From assembly GCA_947165805.1 (NCBI GenBank), contig CAMVBT010000015.1:1-17154 (forward strand): 17,154 nucleotides of DNA. Direction: 5' to 3'. This stretch comes from an uncultured Clostridia bacterium. Its GTDB lineage: Bacteria; Bacillota; Clostridia; Oscillospirales; Ruminococcaceae. Shown here piece by piece: positions 1 to 8,952 of the stretch; the stretch's first letter is position 1; the number at the start of each line of letters is the position of its first letter. The notes under the pieces are model-generated. The model saw only the letters and a program-made list of their open reading frames with translations. It did no database searches and had not been told where the DNA came from. A program made the position numbers and the translations under genes.

Positions 1-2
1 AT

Positions 3-476
3 AACGGCATATTTACCGACAATTTTGACGGTTACTGGCTTTCTCTCCCGAACGGTCAGCTCCTTGCGACATATATCGTCGGCGATGATGATGAAAGCTG
101 TGTTTATACCGCTCCGATAATCCTTAACGGAGAACGCACTAATCTTCGTATCGTGCAGACCGACGACGACGTTTATATAGAGGGCGCATGGGACGGCATC
201 GACGAGAACGGAATGGCCTCGCGCGAGATAAAGCAGCTCAAGGCAGGCGACAGTATCGCTCCGATATACTATATTTATGATGACTCGGATAACGAGCAGG
301 AATACATCGCGGACGAATACGAATGGTCTGACGGAGACAACATCGTTTATTCCTCCCTTCCGGAGGCGGATTATCACTATGGCTTCGGTATCGATGATAT
401 TTACGGAGATTATTACATTTCCGACTTCGTGGTATTCTCGATAGACGATAACGGCAATATTTCATTCGATGAATAA
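3..476 (+). CDS. 3' part of an acidic, probably secreted protein (possibly a clostripain-type peptidase C-terminus)
   Basis: The reading frame is open from base 3 to the TAA at 474-476, so this is the last 157 codons of a gene that begins outside the window. The visible part is very rich in Asp, Glu, Tyr and Ile and has no membrane span or catalytic motif. It looks like a beta-sandwich: alternating short strands, ending in a 'DIYGDYYISDFVVF' stretch and a closing strand. From memory, similar tails occur at the C-terminus of clostripain-type (peptidase C11) proteins of Clostridia. That is a weak family impression, not something shown by active-site residues here. An internal GTG at 153 is in frame but lies inside continuous coding sequence, so it is not a good start. 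The membrane-protein gene follows after 21 bp and is probably co-transcribed. Confidence 0.6.
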   Translation, partial: NGIFTDNFDGYWLSLPNGQLLATYIVGDDDESCVYTAPIILNGERTNLRIVQTDDDVYIEGAWDGIDENGMASREIKQLKAGDSIAPIYYIYDDSDNEQEYIADEYEWSDGDNIVYSSLPEADYHYGFGIDDIYGDYYISDFVVFSIDDNGNISFDE

Positions 477-497
477 AAGGAAAAGGAGAAAACTACC

Positions 498-1211
498 ATG
501 GCAGAAGAAACAAACGAGATCAAGAAGGAAAAGAAGCCGCTTTTCAGCGAAAACACAGTCGAGGTGCTTGTCGCGATATTCCTCGGCATAACCGCTCTGC
601 TCACAGCATGGGCAACGTGGATAGGCTCGCTCCACGGCGGTAATCAGGCTACCAACTACACCAAGAGCAACAACTTAGCGTCCGAGGGCAACTCGGAATA
701 CAACGCAGGTATGCAGCTGTACCTGTCCGACCTTATGGCATGGAACACGATGATGGAGTATGGATTTGACAAAGTTGTTGCCACAGCTAACGGAAATGAT
801 GTGGAAGCAGAGCTCATACAGGAAAAGCTCAACAACTACATAGAGCAGAATGCCAGCCCAATACTCTTTGACGCTTTCAATCAGATGACGGACGACATGA
901 ACTCTCCGTTTGAGGTCGAAGGAATGACTGATAATTATTTTATCACGGCCAACGAACTTCTCGATGAATCGAGAGAGCTTCTTGAAGAGGGTCAGCGTGA
1001 CAACGCCAACGGCGACGCTTACAACCTTGTAAACGTCATCTACTCGGTAGTACTGTTCATGCTCGGTATCGTGGGCGTTTTCAAGAGGATACCGAACCGC
1101 ACGGTCGTACTGTTCATCGCTGTTATCGGTCTTGTTCTCGCAACGGTCTATATGTTCACTATCCCGATGCCTACGGGCTTTGATTTCGGCAGCTTCTTCG
1201 CGGCGAAGTAA
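498..1211 (+). CDS. Hypothetical membrane protein, three predicted spans
   Basis: This is a 237-aa protein of unknown function. A Lys/Glu-rich cytoplasmic N-terminus (1-20) is followed by a membrane span at about 21-43. A hydrophilic region of about 130 residues follows (45-175), rich in Asn, Glu and Met and probably helical. Two more spans lie at about 176-195 and 201-222, separated by a short basic loop (FKRIPNR). One long span, a soluble helical region and a C-terminal hairpin recall small uncharacterised bacterial families such as DUF4337, but I cannot confirm membership. The ATG has a GGAG site 9 nt upstream (485-488). It sits 21 bp behind the preceding gene and is followed by a strong terminator at 1310-1349. 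Confidence 0.8.
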   Translation: MAEETNEIKKEKKPLFSENTVEVLVAIFLGITALLTAWATWIGSLHGGNQATNYTKSNNLASEGNSEYNAGMQLYLSDLMAWNTMMEYGFDKVVATANGNDVEAELIQEKLNNYIEQNASPILFDAFNQMTDDMNSPFEVEGMTDNYFITANELLDESRELLEEGQRDNANGDAYNLVNVIYSVVLFMLGIVGVFKRIPNRTVVLFIAVIGLVLATVYMFTIPMPTGFDFGSFFAAK

Positions 1212-1309
1212 AAGCTTACAGAGAGCCGCATTATTCTGTTATCCCAAGGAACGGCGATCACAGTAAAACCATACTGCGTGTCCCGATGACAGCAAGCATT
1301 TCGATTTGC

Positions 1310-1349
1310 AAAAACGCCTCCGTATGATCAGTCATACGGAGGCGTTTTT
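1310..1349. terminator. Perfect bidirectional terminator hairpin
   Basis: Arms 1310-1327 and 1332-1349 are perfectly complementary over 18 bp around a 4-nt loop (TCAG). The arms begin with AAAAA and end with TTTTT, so the hairpin has a U-tract on either strand. It lies between the plus-strand membrane-protein gene and the convergent minus-strand ankyrin genes and should stop both transcripts. Confidence 0.88.
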
Positions 1350-1364
1350 ATGAAGACAATGAAG

Positions 1365-1386
1365 CTGTCCGCAACGGACAGTTTTA
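1365..1386 (+). terminator. Small secondary hairpin
   Basis: Arms 1365-1371 and 1375-1381 pair perfectly over 7 bp around a CAA loop and are followed by TTTT on the plus strand. It lies 15 bp from the larger terminator. It may be a back-up terminator for plus-strand read-through. A minus-strand transcript from the ankyrin genes would also pass through it. The rest of 1212-1470 holds nothing else I can support. Confidence 0.4.
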
Positions 1387-1470
1387 TATTTTCGCGCTTC
1401 TCACATTAATTTTCCTTGTTTTATGCGGTATGAGAAATGAGTGAGATGAGGGAAGTATCCGGATATGGGT

Positions 1471-2508
1471 TCAGAACGTGATAAGCCCGCCGGAGTTTTC
1501 GGCAACGGCAGTCAGTTTTTCTCTCACATAACCGATATTCCCGTCGGTCTCGATGCTCCCCCACTGCAGGGTATCATAATAACCGTCCCGGACCGTGCTG
1601 TACATATACGCGATACCGCGCCAGAACTCAAACAGCTTTTTGGCGGAAAAGGCGTCCTCCGCGTACTCTATCATTTCTTTAAGATCGTCTCCGATCAGGA
1701 CGCCGTAATAGTATGTGTTATTGCTGACCCCGCCGACCTTCTCCGTCCACTCGTCAGCGAGCATGAGCAGGTCTGCATCGATCGCGGCCACGTCGTCGTC
1801 CCGGACCTTTCTGTTGGTAAAATAGTAAAAATAATCACCAAGATAGGTCGTTTTGCCCACGAGCGTAGGGCGGTTCTCTCTGCAATAGTCGGCTGTGCGC
1901 TCGAACAGCCACACCAGTGCGGGATTATCCGCCGTGAACGCGCTCGTATTATATCTCGACGTCCAATCGAAGAGCCCCACGAACGTGCTCGCGTCAAGCC
2001 CGTAATCGCGCTCCAGCCATTCAAGCGATTCGCGGTCACGGCGCGCGATATATACGGACACCATCATGTGATCTTGAACATCGGCGCCGTTGTCGAGCAT
2101 CAGCTTCAGCATCTCGTTATTACCGGCTGCAAGGTATGGTGTCGTATGACCGAGCCAGTCGGTATACTTCGGGTCGCAGCCGTGTTCGATAAGCATTTTT
2201 GCGGCCTCATAATTCCCGGAGCCCACCGCCTCGTGAAGATAGGAGGTACCCGTGTATGTATCGGGAGACTCCTCGGCTTCCTCAACACGGCTCAGATATA
2301 TCTCATTATACTTCGACAGATCGAAATCCGTTTCGTTCAGCAGCCAGCTCACATAATCGTTGCGGTAAGATACTATCGCCTTCCGAAGCGCGAGAGCCTG
2401 TGCCTCTCCGATATCGTTGTACGATCTGTACTTTCCGAGACAGCCCGATGAGGACAGCACCGCGGCGGCAAGAAATACGGCGGCGGCCTTTCTGAGCTTA
2501 TTCTTCAT
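1471..2508 (-). CDS. Ankyrin-repeat lipoprotein (345 aa)
   Basis: This is a predicted cell-surface lipoprotein. A basic N-terminus (KNKLRK) and hydrophobic core run into LSSSGC, with Cys23 as the probable lipidated residue. The lipobox is imperfect because Ser, not Leu, stands at -3. Ankyrin-type units (LHEAVGSGNYEAAKMLIEHG, then a matching unit ending LMLDNGADV) occupy about 87-146, with a weaker one to about 175. The C-terminal half is not recognisable. Ankyrin arrays generally bind protein partners; the partner is unknown. The ATG overlaps the 3' end of the upstream ankyrin gene by 11 bp and has a GGAGG site 9 nt upstream, so the two are translationally coupled. Cytoplasmic location cannot be excluded, but the signal peptide argues for export. 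Confidence 0.82.
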   Translation of the reverse strand: MKNKLRKAAAVFLAAAVLSSSGCLGKYRSYNDIGEAQALALRKAIVSYRNDYVSWLLNETDFDLSKYNEIYLSRVEEAEESPDTYTGTSYLHEAVGSGNYEAAKMLIEHGCDPKYTDWLGHTTPYLAAGNNEMLKLMLDNGADVQDHMMVSVYIARRDRESLEWLERDYGLDASTFVGLFDWTSRYNTSAFTADNPALVWLFERTADYCRENRPTLVGKTTYLGDYFYYFTNRKVRDDDVAAIDADLLMLADEWTEKVGGVSNNTYYYGVLIGDDLKEMIEYAEDAFSAKKLFEFWRGIAYMYSTVRDGYYDTLQWGSIETDGNIGYVREKLTAVAENSGGLITF

Positions 2509-3697
2509 TCGATGCCGCCTCCTTTTTCGCGTTTTCGAGCATTTCGATTATCTGTCCGTAGTAATCCCGATAAGCCTCGCTGTCGTTTGAACGATCCGTT
2601 TCCTTGAGCCTATCGAGCGCGGTCTTTCCGAAATAGTCCTTCCGTTCGGTATTTACGCCGTATTTCAGAAGCACCTCTACAAGCTCCTTCGAGCCTCTCC
2701 ACTTGTGGAGAAGCGTCCGCCCGAAGCAGTCCGTGAAGTAAACGTCCGCTCCGCCGTCGATAAGCTCGCAGACCACGGACGTATCAACGGCGTCGCTGCA
2801 GCTGCTGTAGTTGTTTTCCCAGCCGTTGATATAATACAGCACATCGCACCCGTCATTATCCTTTATCGTGGGATCGGCTCCGTTTTTCAGAAGATATCTT
2901 ATACATTCGACAGTCTCCGGCTCTATCCTGTGATATACAAGCATCATAAGCGCCGTTCTGCCTTTGCTGTCACGGATATCGGGGTCCGCGCCGCACTCTG
3001 TCAGCGCCGTGATCGTCGCCATATCCGGCTTTGTGCAGGCCTTCATCAGAGCGGTAGTCCCGTCGTACATCTGAAAATCCGGATCCGCACCGTACTGCGC
3101 GAGCAGGCGTATGGCTTCGGGGTTCTGCGCCCACGCGGCATTTATCATGGGGGAATGTGCCTTATCCCATTTCTGATCGACCTTTGCTCCCGCTTCAAGG
3201 AGCAGCCGCGCAATATCGGTCTGCGTTTCATGCTCTATGCCGTCCGTCACATAATTTCCGAGCGCTATATACAGCGGCGAGGAATGCCACCCGCCGCAGT
3301 AGCCCCATACATTGTTGGGGTCGGCGCCGTATTTCAGCAGGATACGCACCGATTCGACGTCGCCCGTCCAGCTTGCCATGAACAGCGGGCTATACGAACG
3401 CCAGCTCGGGGGATAGTGCGGATCTTTCTCGTCCGGCTCGAAATTCGCGAGGTCGATGAGCTCCGGGTCCGTGCCTTCCTGCAGATACTTTTCGAGAAGT
3501 TCGTGATCCTGTTTTTCTATCGCGTTTATCAGGCGTTTTTCGATGTGCTCTCCCCAGCCGTCCTCGCCCGTGACGGAATCGATATCGTACTTGAACCATC
3601 TGGCGACGATCTCTGCCGGCGCGCATGACGAAAGGCTCATTGCCGCGATCAGCGCGAGCAGTGCCGCCGCTGTTCTTTTCTTCGTTCTTCCGTTCAT
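2498..3697 (-). CDS. Ankyrin-repeat lipoprotein (399 aa)
   Basis: This is a predicted lipoprotein made almost entirely of ankyrin repeats. The signal peptide has a basic start (RTKKR), a hydrophobic core and a good lipobox L22-S23-S24-C25. Repeats are visible from about residue 52 to 365, roughly eight units, many with the 'LLKYGADP' or 'LLKNGADP' turn (about 101-133, 138-175, 179-210, 212-242, 245-279, 281-322, 325-352). A charged helical tail ends the protein. The only nearby ribosome signal (GGTGAGG) is very close to the ATG. A better site, AAAGGGAG at 3731-3738, is spaced for an upstream GTG frame instead (see 3694-3723). It is paralogous in design to the downstream gene that it overlaps. 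Confidence 0.85.
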   Translation of the reverse strand: MNGRTKKRTAAALLALIAAMSLSSCAPAEIVARWFKYDIDSVTGEDGWGEHIEKRLINAIEKQDHELLEKYLQEGTDPELIDLANFEPDEKDPHYPPSWRSYSPLFMASWTGDVESVRILLKYGADPNNVWGYCGGWHSSPLYIALGNYVTDGIEHETQTDIARLLLEAGAKVDQKWDKAHSPMINAAWAQNPEAIRLLAQYGADPDFQMYDGTTALMKACTKPDMATITALTECGADPDIRDSKGRTALMMLVYHRIEPETVECIRYLLKNGADPTIKDNDGCDVLYYINGWENNYSSCSDAVDTSVVCELIDGGADVYFTDCFGRTLLHKWRGSKELVEVLLKYGVNTERKDYFGKTALDRLKETDRSNDSEAYRDYYGQIIEMLENAKKEAASNEE

Positions 3698-3723
3698 ATC
3701 CTCACCGCCCGTGTTGGTTTCAC
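3694..3723 (-). other. Possible nine-codon upstream reading frame coupled to the ankyrin operon
   Basis: On the minus strand a GTG at 3723 sits 7 nt downstream of AAAGGGAG (3731-3738). It opens a nine-codon frame (MKPTRAVRI if GTG is read as Met). Its TGA at 3694-3696 overlaps the ATG of the 399-aa gene as ATGA. That arrangement is typical of translational coupling, and the ankyrin ATG has no well-spaced ribosome site of its own. The frame is too short for coding statistics, so this rests on geometry alone. Confidence 0.35.
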
Positions 3724-3809
3724 GGTAATGCTCCCTTTCTTTTGATTTTTCTCACTTATAATTAATGTCTGCTCATCAACCGAAGGACGAAATGAGCTTG
3801 ACATCAAGG

Positions 3810-3919
3810 AATGTGTCCGTTGTTTAAATGCACCGCAGGCGCATTTAAACAACATCTGAAAATCTGTTTTGCAGATTTTCAGCCAATAACTGCCGAAAGG
3901 CAGTTATTGAGGACACATT
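3810..3919. repeat. Cloverleaf palindromic element: outer stem enclosing three perfect hairpins
   Basis: The outer arms AATGTGTCC (3810-3818) and GGACACATT (3911-3919) pair over 9 bp. Between them lie three perfect hairpins, nearly end to end. Hairpin 1 is 3819-3831 with 3841-3853 (13 bp, 9-nt loop). Hairpin 2 is 3856-3866 with 3872-3882 (11 bp, loop TTTTG). Hairpin 3 is 3884-3894 with 3899-3909 (11 bp, GAAA tetraloop). All but four bases between the outer arms are accounted for. It lies between divergent genes and upstream of the consensus promoter at 3980-4008. It could be a miniature mobile or REP-like element, or a structured RNA. No known RNA family is recognised. Confidence 0.8.
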
Positions 3920-3979
3920 AATTATAATGAGTTCTTTCGTCAATGTCAATCGTAAAACCGCTTTCTTTAACAAAATTTG

Positions 3980-4008
3980 TTGACATAATGGGTAAAATAT
4001 GCTATAAT
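3980..4008 (+). promoter_or_regulatory. Consensus sigma-A promoter for the AAA+ ATPase gene
   Basis: TTGACA (3980-3985) and TATAAT (4003-4008) are exact consensus hexamers separated by the ideal 17 bp. Transcription should begin near 4015, giving a leader of about 100 nt before the ATG at 4116. Confidence 0.9.
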
Positions 4009-4060
4009 AAATAAGTCGGTTATTGTTATAATTTGGCAAAATCATACAATGATAAACCCC

Positions 4061-4086
4061 GATATGTCCGCTTTTCCGGGCATATC
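4061..4086 (+). promoter_or_regulatory. Leader hairpin upstream of the AAA+ gene
   Basis: Arms 4061-4070 and 4077-4086 pair over 10 bp with one G-T wobble around a 6-nt loop. The hairpin lies in the predicted 5' leader, 12 nt before the ribosome site AAGGAG (4099-4104). It is followed only by TTTA, so it is a poor terminator. It may stabilise the mRNA or modulate translation. Confidence 0.4.
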
Positions 4087-4115
4087 TTTAAGTACAATAA
4101 GGAGTATCGGCTTTT

Positions 4116-6158
4116 ATGAGCAAAAATCTGCAGTTCCACATATCGTTTTCAAAATCATGGGTGCTGAGCAAGCGCGGTGATGATGTCCGCCCGGTGGATT
4201 GGGTGATAAACGCTCTCGGTGAGAAGTATACCGTTTCCGGCACAAAGACAAGGGTCGCGGACTGTGAGGGCGTCATTGAGCTGTCCGACCCCGCCGAAGC
4301 CGAGAAATGTATAAACGAGATCAGAGACCTGATAGCGTCGAAGTATGATATCGCGGCCGATTCGGACGTCTTTTCCGTCGAGTGCAGCGTTGTCGAGGAG
4401 GACAACCGGCTGAGCGATACCGCGGAAGAAAAGGAAAATGCCTCCGCCGAAGAGGAGAAGGAAGAAAAAGCCGCACCGAAGAAAAAGCCCGCGAAAAACA
4501 GGGAAGAGCCTGCTCCGAAGCATATATCGGTCGAATCGCTGGTTGGCGCGGAGGAGTTCAAGGACCTGATAAACGAGCTTTCGGCGGTGGCACCGGCTCT
4601 TCTGGCAAGCGATACCGTGGATTCGTTCACGTCCCGCTCATATCTGGTCTCGATAAACGACGGCTGCGGGCTGTCCACATATATCGAGCTTTTCGCCGAG
4701 CAGGCTGAAAAACTCGGCCTGTTCACATTCCGGTCGAAAAGCAGGACAGCCGAGGTGATCCTCGAGCCGCCGGATCCCAAATACGGCAGTGAAGGCGCTT
4801 TCGCGTCGGTGATGCAGTATTATCAGAAGCATACCTGCGGCAAGGTGATCTCGGTTGATATCTCCGAATGGATGACAAAGCTGACGGATAAGGAATTCAG
4901 AGCATTCCTCAAAAAGCTTGAGTCGCACACCGGCGAAAACATACTGTTTTTCAGGATACCCTTCGTCGAAAAGACCGTCATGGCCGATATAAGCGGCGCG
5001 CTTAACGACATACTCTCCGTGAAGGAGCTTTCCGTGCCGCCGTTCACCAATGATGAGCTCATGGCCTGCGCGGACGATGCTCTCGCGAAGAGGAACTTCA
5101 CAATGGACGGTGAAGTGCGCGAGATGCTGTCGCTCAGGATCGCGGCCGAGAAAAGCGACGGACGCTTCTACGGCATAGATACCGTCAACAAGGTCATCCG
5201 CGAGATGCTCTATATGAAGCAGGTCTACGATGTGGGACACGGCATAAGCGACAATATCATAAAGCCCGAAGAAGTCGCCGGACTTGCCGACCCGTCGCAT
5301 ATAGGCGCCGGCAGCGGATTTGACAAGCTTTCAAAGATGATAGGGATGGAGAGCATAATCTCTCAGGTGAAGGAGATCGTCGCGCAGATAGAAGCCTCTG
5401 TCGCAAGCTCCTCGATAGAGGCGCCCTGCATACATACGCGCTTCGTCGGAAATCCCGGCACCGGCAAGACAACGGTAGCGAGGATACTCGGCAATATACT
5501 CAAGGAGCGCGGCATACTCCGCAACGGCAGTTTCTTTGAACATTCCGGCAGAGACCTGTGCGGAAGATTTGTCGGTGAGACCGCTCCCAAGACCGCCGCT
5601 ATATGCAGAGACGCATACGGCTCCGTCCTTTTCATAGACGAGGCGTACTCGCTTTTCCGCGATGAGGGTATCAGCACAGCCGATTACGGCCGCGAAGCCA
5701 TCGATACTCTGGTGGCTGAAATGGAAAACCACCGCAGCGATCTTGTGGTGATCATGGCAGGCTATCCCGTCGAAATGGAGAAGCTGATGAAGAGCAACGC
5801 GGGCCTCAAGAGCCGTATGCCGTACAAGATCGAGTTCCCGAACTATACAAGAGAACAGCTTGCCGAGATATATATGAGCATGGCGGCAAAGAGCTTCTCG
5901 TTCGATGATCCTTTTACCGCGGCAGTAAAGGATTACTTTAATTCGCTTTCAGATGCCGTGCTGAACGCAAAGGATTTCAGCAACGCAAGGTTTGTACGCA
6001 ATCTGTTCGAGCGCACATGGGGTAAGGCAGCCCTGAGGTGCCAGATGAACCGGATACCCTGCGACACCCTGACCGTTGAGGACTTTTCGCTGGCGGCATC
6101 GGATAAAGAGTTCCATAATATAATGGAACAGAAAAAACGCAGGATCGGATTTAATTAA
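4116..6158 (+). CDS. AAA+ ATPase of the SpoVK/CbbX type with a degenerate first module
   Basis: This is a 680-aa cytoplasmic AAA+ ATPase. The C-terminal module (about 400-665) is complete: Walker A GNPGTGKTT with K451, Walker B VLFIDEA with D508-E509, a pore-loop-like GRFVGETAPKT (484-494), sensor-1 region VVIMAGY (544-550), arginine-finger region GLKSR (R567) and sensor-2 region NARFVRNLFER (623-633). These motifs match the CbbX/SpoVK group, whose members remodel protein complexes; the substrate here is unknown. A unique N-terminal domain (1-95) and a Lys/Glu-rich linker (100-136) come first. Residues 137-375 have the layout of another AAA+ module, but SINDGCGLSTY replaces a P-loop and FFRIPF replaces Walker B, so it is probably inactive. 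The ATG follows AAGGAG at 11 nt. It is followed after 20 bp by the YbjN-family gene. Confidence 0.88.
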   Translation: MSKNLQFHISFSKSWVLSKRGDDVRPVDWVINALGEKYTVSGTKTRVADCEGVIELSDPAEAEKCINEIRDLIASKYDIAADSDVFSVECSVVEEDNRLSDTAEEKENASAEEEKEEKAAPKKKPAKNREEPAPKHISVESLVGAEEFKDLINELSAVAPALLASDTVDSFTSRSYLVSINDGCGLSTYIELFAEQAEKLGLFTFRSKSRTAEVILEPPDPKYGSEGAFASVMQYYQKHTCGKVISVDISEWMTKLTDKEFRAFLKKLESHTGENILFFRIPFVEKTVMADISGALNDILSVKELSVPPFTNDELMACADDALAKRNFTMDGEVREMLSLRIAAEKSDGRFYGIDTVNKVIREMLYMKQVYDVGHGISDNIIKPEEVAGLADPSHIGAGSGFDKLSKMIGMESIISQVKEIVAQIEASVASSSIEAPCIHTRFVGNPGTGKTTVARILGNILKERGILRNGSFFEHSGRDLCGRFVGETAPKTAAICRDAYGSVLFIDEAYSLFRDEGISTADYGREAIDTLVAEMENHRSDLVVIMAGYPVEMEKLMKSNAGLKSRMPYKIEFPNYTREQLAEIYMSMAAKSFSFDDPFTAAVKDYFNSLSDAVLNAKDFSNARFVRNLFERTWGKAALRCQMNRIPCDTLTVEDFSLAASDKEFHNIMEQKKRRIGFN

Positions 6159-6178
6159 AAACAGAGGAGGACACACCA

Positions 6179-6655
6179 ATGAATGATGAAGAACTCAGGA
6201 AGATGGGCGACGAGGTCTATGAGACTGTCTGCGCGATGTTCGACGATAAAGGTTTTCACTATGACCGCCATGATGAGGATCATGTGATACACTGCATAGT
6301 CTCCGGAGAAGATATCCCTATGGAGATACTTTTCGACGTTCTTGACAAGAGACAGCTTGTAAGACTTATTTCCCCCATGCCTTTTCAGGTACCCGATGAT
6401 AAGCGCGTGGATATCGCACTTGCCATAACTGCCGTAAATGACCGCCTCGCTGACGGTTCGTTCGATTTCGACATGGCAAAGGGCAGGATATCGTTCCGCC
6501 TTACAGAGAGCTATATCGAGAGCATACTCGGCAAGCAGCTTTTCGAGTATATGCTCATGGTATCCGCTTCTACCATAGACGACTACAACGATAAGTTCCT
6601 TATGATCAGCAAGGGCGTGATGACTCTGGAGCAGTTCCTTGCAAGCGATGAATAA
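6179..6655 (+). CDS. YbjN-domain protein
   Basis: This 158-aa soluble protein is recognised as YbjN family (a fold related to type III secretion chaperones). The family's characteristic core is present: ISPMPFQVPDD, then VDIALAITAVNDRLADGSFD, then the closing YNDKFLMISKG stretch. The molecular role of the family is unsettled; E. coli YbjN has been linked to stress and motility regulation. The ATG has an AGAGGAGG site 8 nt upstream, and the gene lies 20 bp after the AAA+ gene with no terminator between. The chaperone-like fold next to a remodelling ATPase suggests, without proof, that the two act together. Confidence 0.82.
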   Translation: MNDEELRKMGDEVYETVCAMFDDKGFHYDRHDEDHVIHCIVSGEDIPMEILFDVLDKRQLVRLISPMPFQVPDDKRVDIALAITAVNDRLADGSFDFDMAKGRISFRLTESYIESILGKQLFEYMLMVSASTIDDYNDKFLMISKGVMTLEQFLASDE

Positions 6656-6733
6656 ACCGCGCCGATCACACAGGGCAGTATATGTGCCGTGCCGGTAATT
6701 ACGGTCTCCGGCAAATGCACAGCAAAGTATCAT

Positions 6734-6771
6734 AAAAACGCGCCTTCCGAAAACCCGGAAGGCGCGTTTTT
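6734..6771. terminator. Bidirectional terminator between the ybjN-like gene and groEL
   Basis: Arms 6734-6749 and 6756-6771 pair perfectly over 16 bp, beginning AAAAA and ending TTTTT, with a 6-nt loop. The convergent genes on either side (YbjN-family on plus, groEL on minus) can share it. Confidence 0.88.
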
Positions 6772-6797
6772 CAATTGTATTTATCTGCGCGGCGATA

Positions 6798-8734
<1,937 letters not shown>

Positions 8735-8771
8735 CTATGGTAAAATAAAATTATAAACTTTATCGCTCTGA

Positions 8772-8798
8772 TTAGCACTTGGCCTCTCAGAGTGTTAG
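8772..8798. promoter_or_regulatory. Second, degenerate CIRCE-like operator overlapping the first
   Basis: TTAGCACTT (8772-8780), nine bases, then GAGTGTTAG (8790-8798) matches the CIRCE pattern in 8 of 9 left-arm and 7 of 9 right-arm positions. Its last four bases (8795-8798) are the first four of the perfect CIRCE. The two are offset by 23 bp, close to two helical turns. It could be a second HrcA site or a relic of duplication. Confidence 0.6.
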
Positions 8799-8821
8799 CA
8801 CTCTTTTCTTCTGAGTGCTAA
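8795..8821. promoter_or_regulatory. Perfect CIRCE operator (HrcA binding site)
   Basis: TTAGCACTC (8795-8803), nine bases, then GAGTGCTAA (8813-8821) is an exact CIRCE consensus. It lies at the predicted groES transcription start (about 8826) and in the leader just behind it, the usual place for HrcA repression. hrcA itself is not in the window. Confidence 0.96.
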
Positions 8822-8832
8822 CCGATAATCAT

Positions 8833-8861
8833 ATTATAGTCTTTTGGTATCAAAAAATCAA
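8833..8861 (-). promoter_or_regulatory. Sigma-A promoter of groES-groEL
   Basis: On the minus strand TTGATT (8856-8861) is separated by 17 bp from an exact TATAAT (8833-8838). The start point near 8826 places both CIRCE-like sites directly downstream. Confidence 0.88.
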
Positions 8862-8903
8862 GTGTTTTTTACGCATTTTCGTATTTTTGTGCTGTTACAC
8901 AAT

Positions 8904-8941
8904 AAAGCTGCGCAAATTATGTCAATAATTTGTGCAGCTTT
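8904..8941. terminator. Hairpin ending the ddl operon
   Basis: Arms 8904-8920 and 8925-8941 pair over 17 bp with one G-T wobble and a 4-nt loop. It lies 12 bp after the ddl stop codon and upstream of the groES promoter. T-tracts are short on both strands, so it is a moderate rather than ideal terminator. Confidence 0.7.
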
Positions 8942-8952
8942 TACAATCCCTG

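Noticed and set aside
1465..2451. Plus-strand frame opposite the 345-aa ankyrin gene
   Set aside because: The minus strand has the signal peptide, ankyrin repeats and a GGAGG site; this one has none.
3810..3919. CRISPR-like repeat array
   Set aside because: The three hairpins differ in sequence and there are no spacers or cas genes.
3845..4045. 66-codon minus-strand frame
   Set aside because: It runs through the cloverleaf and the consensus promoter and has no convincing ribosome site.
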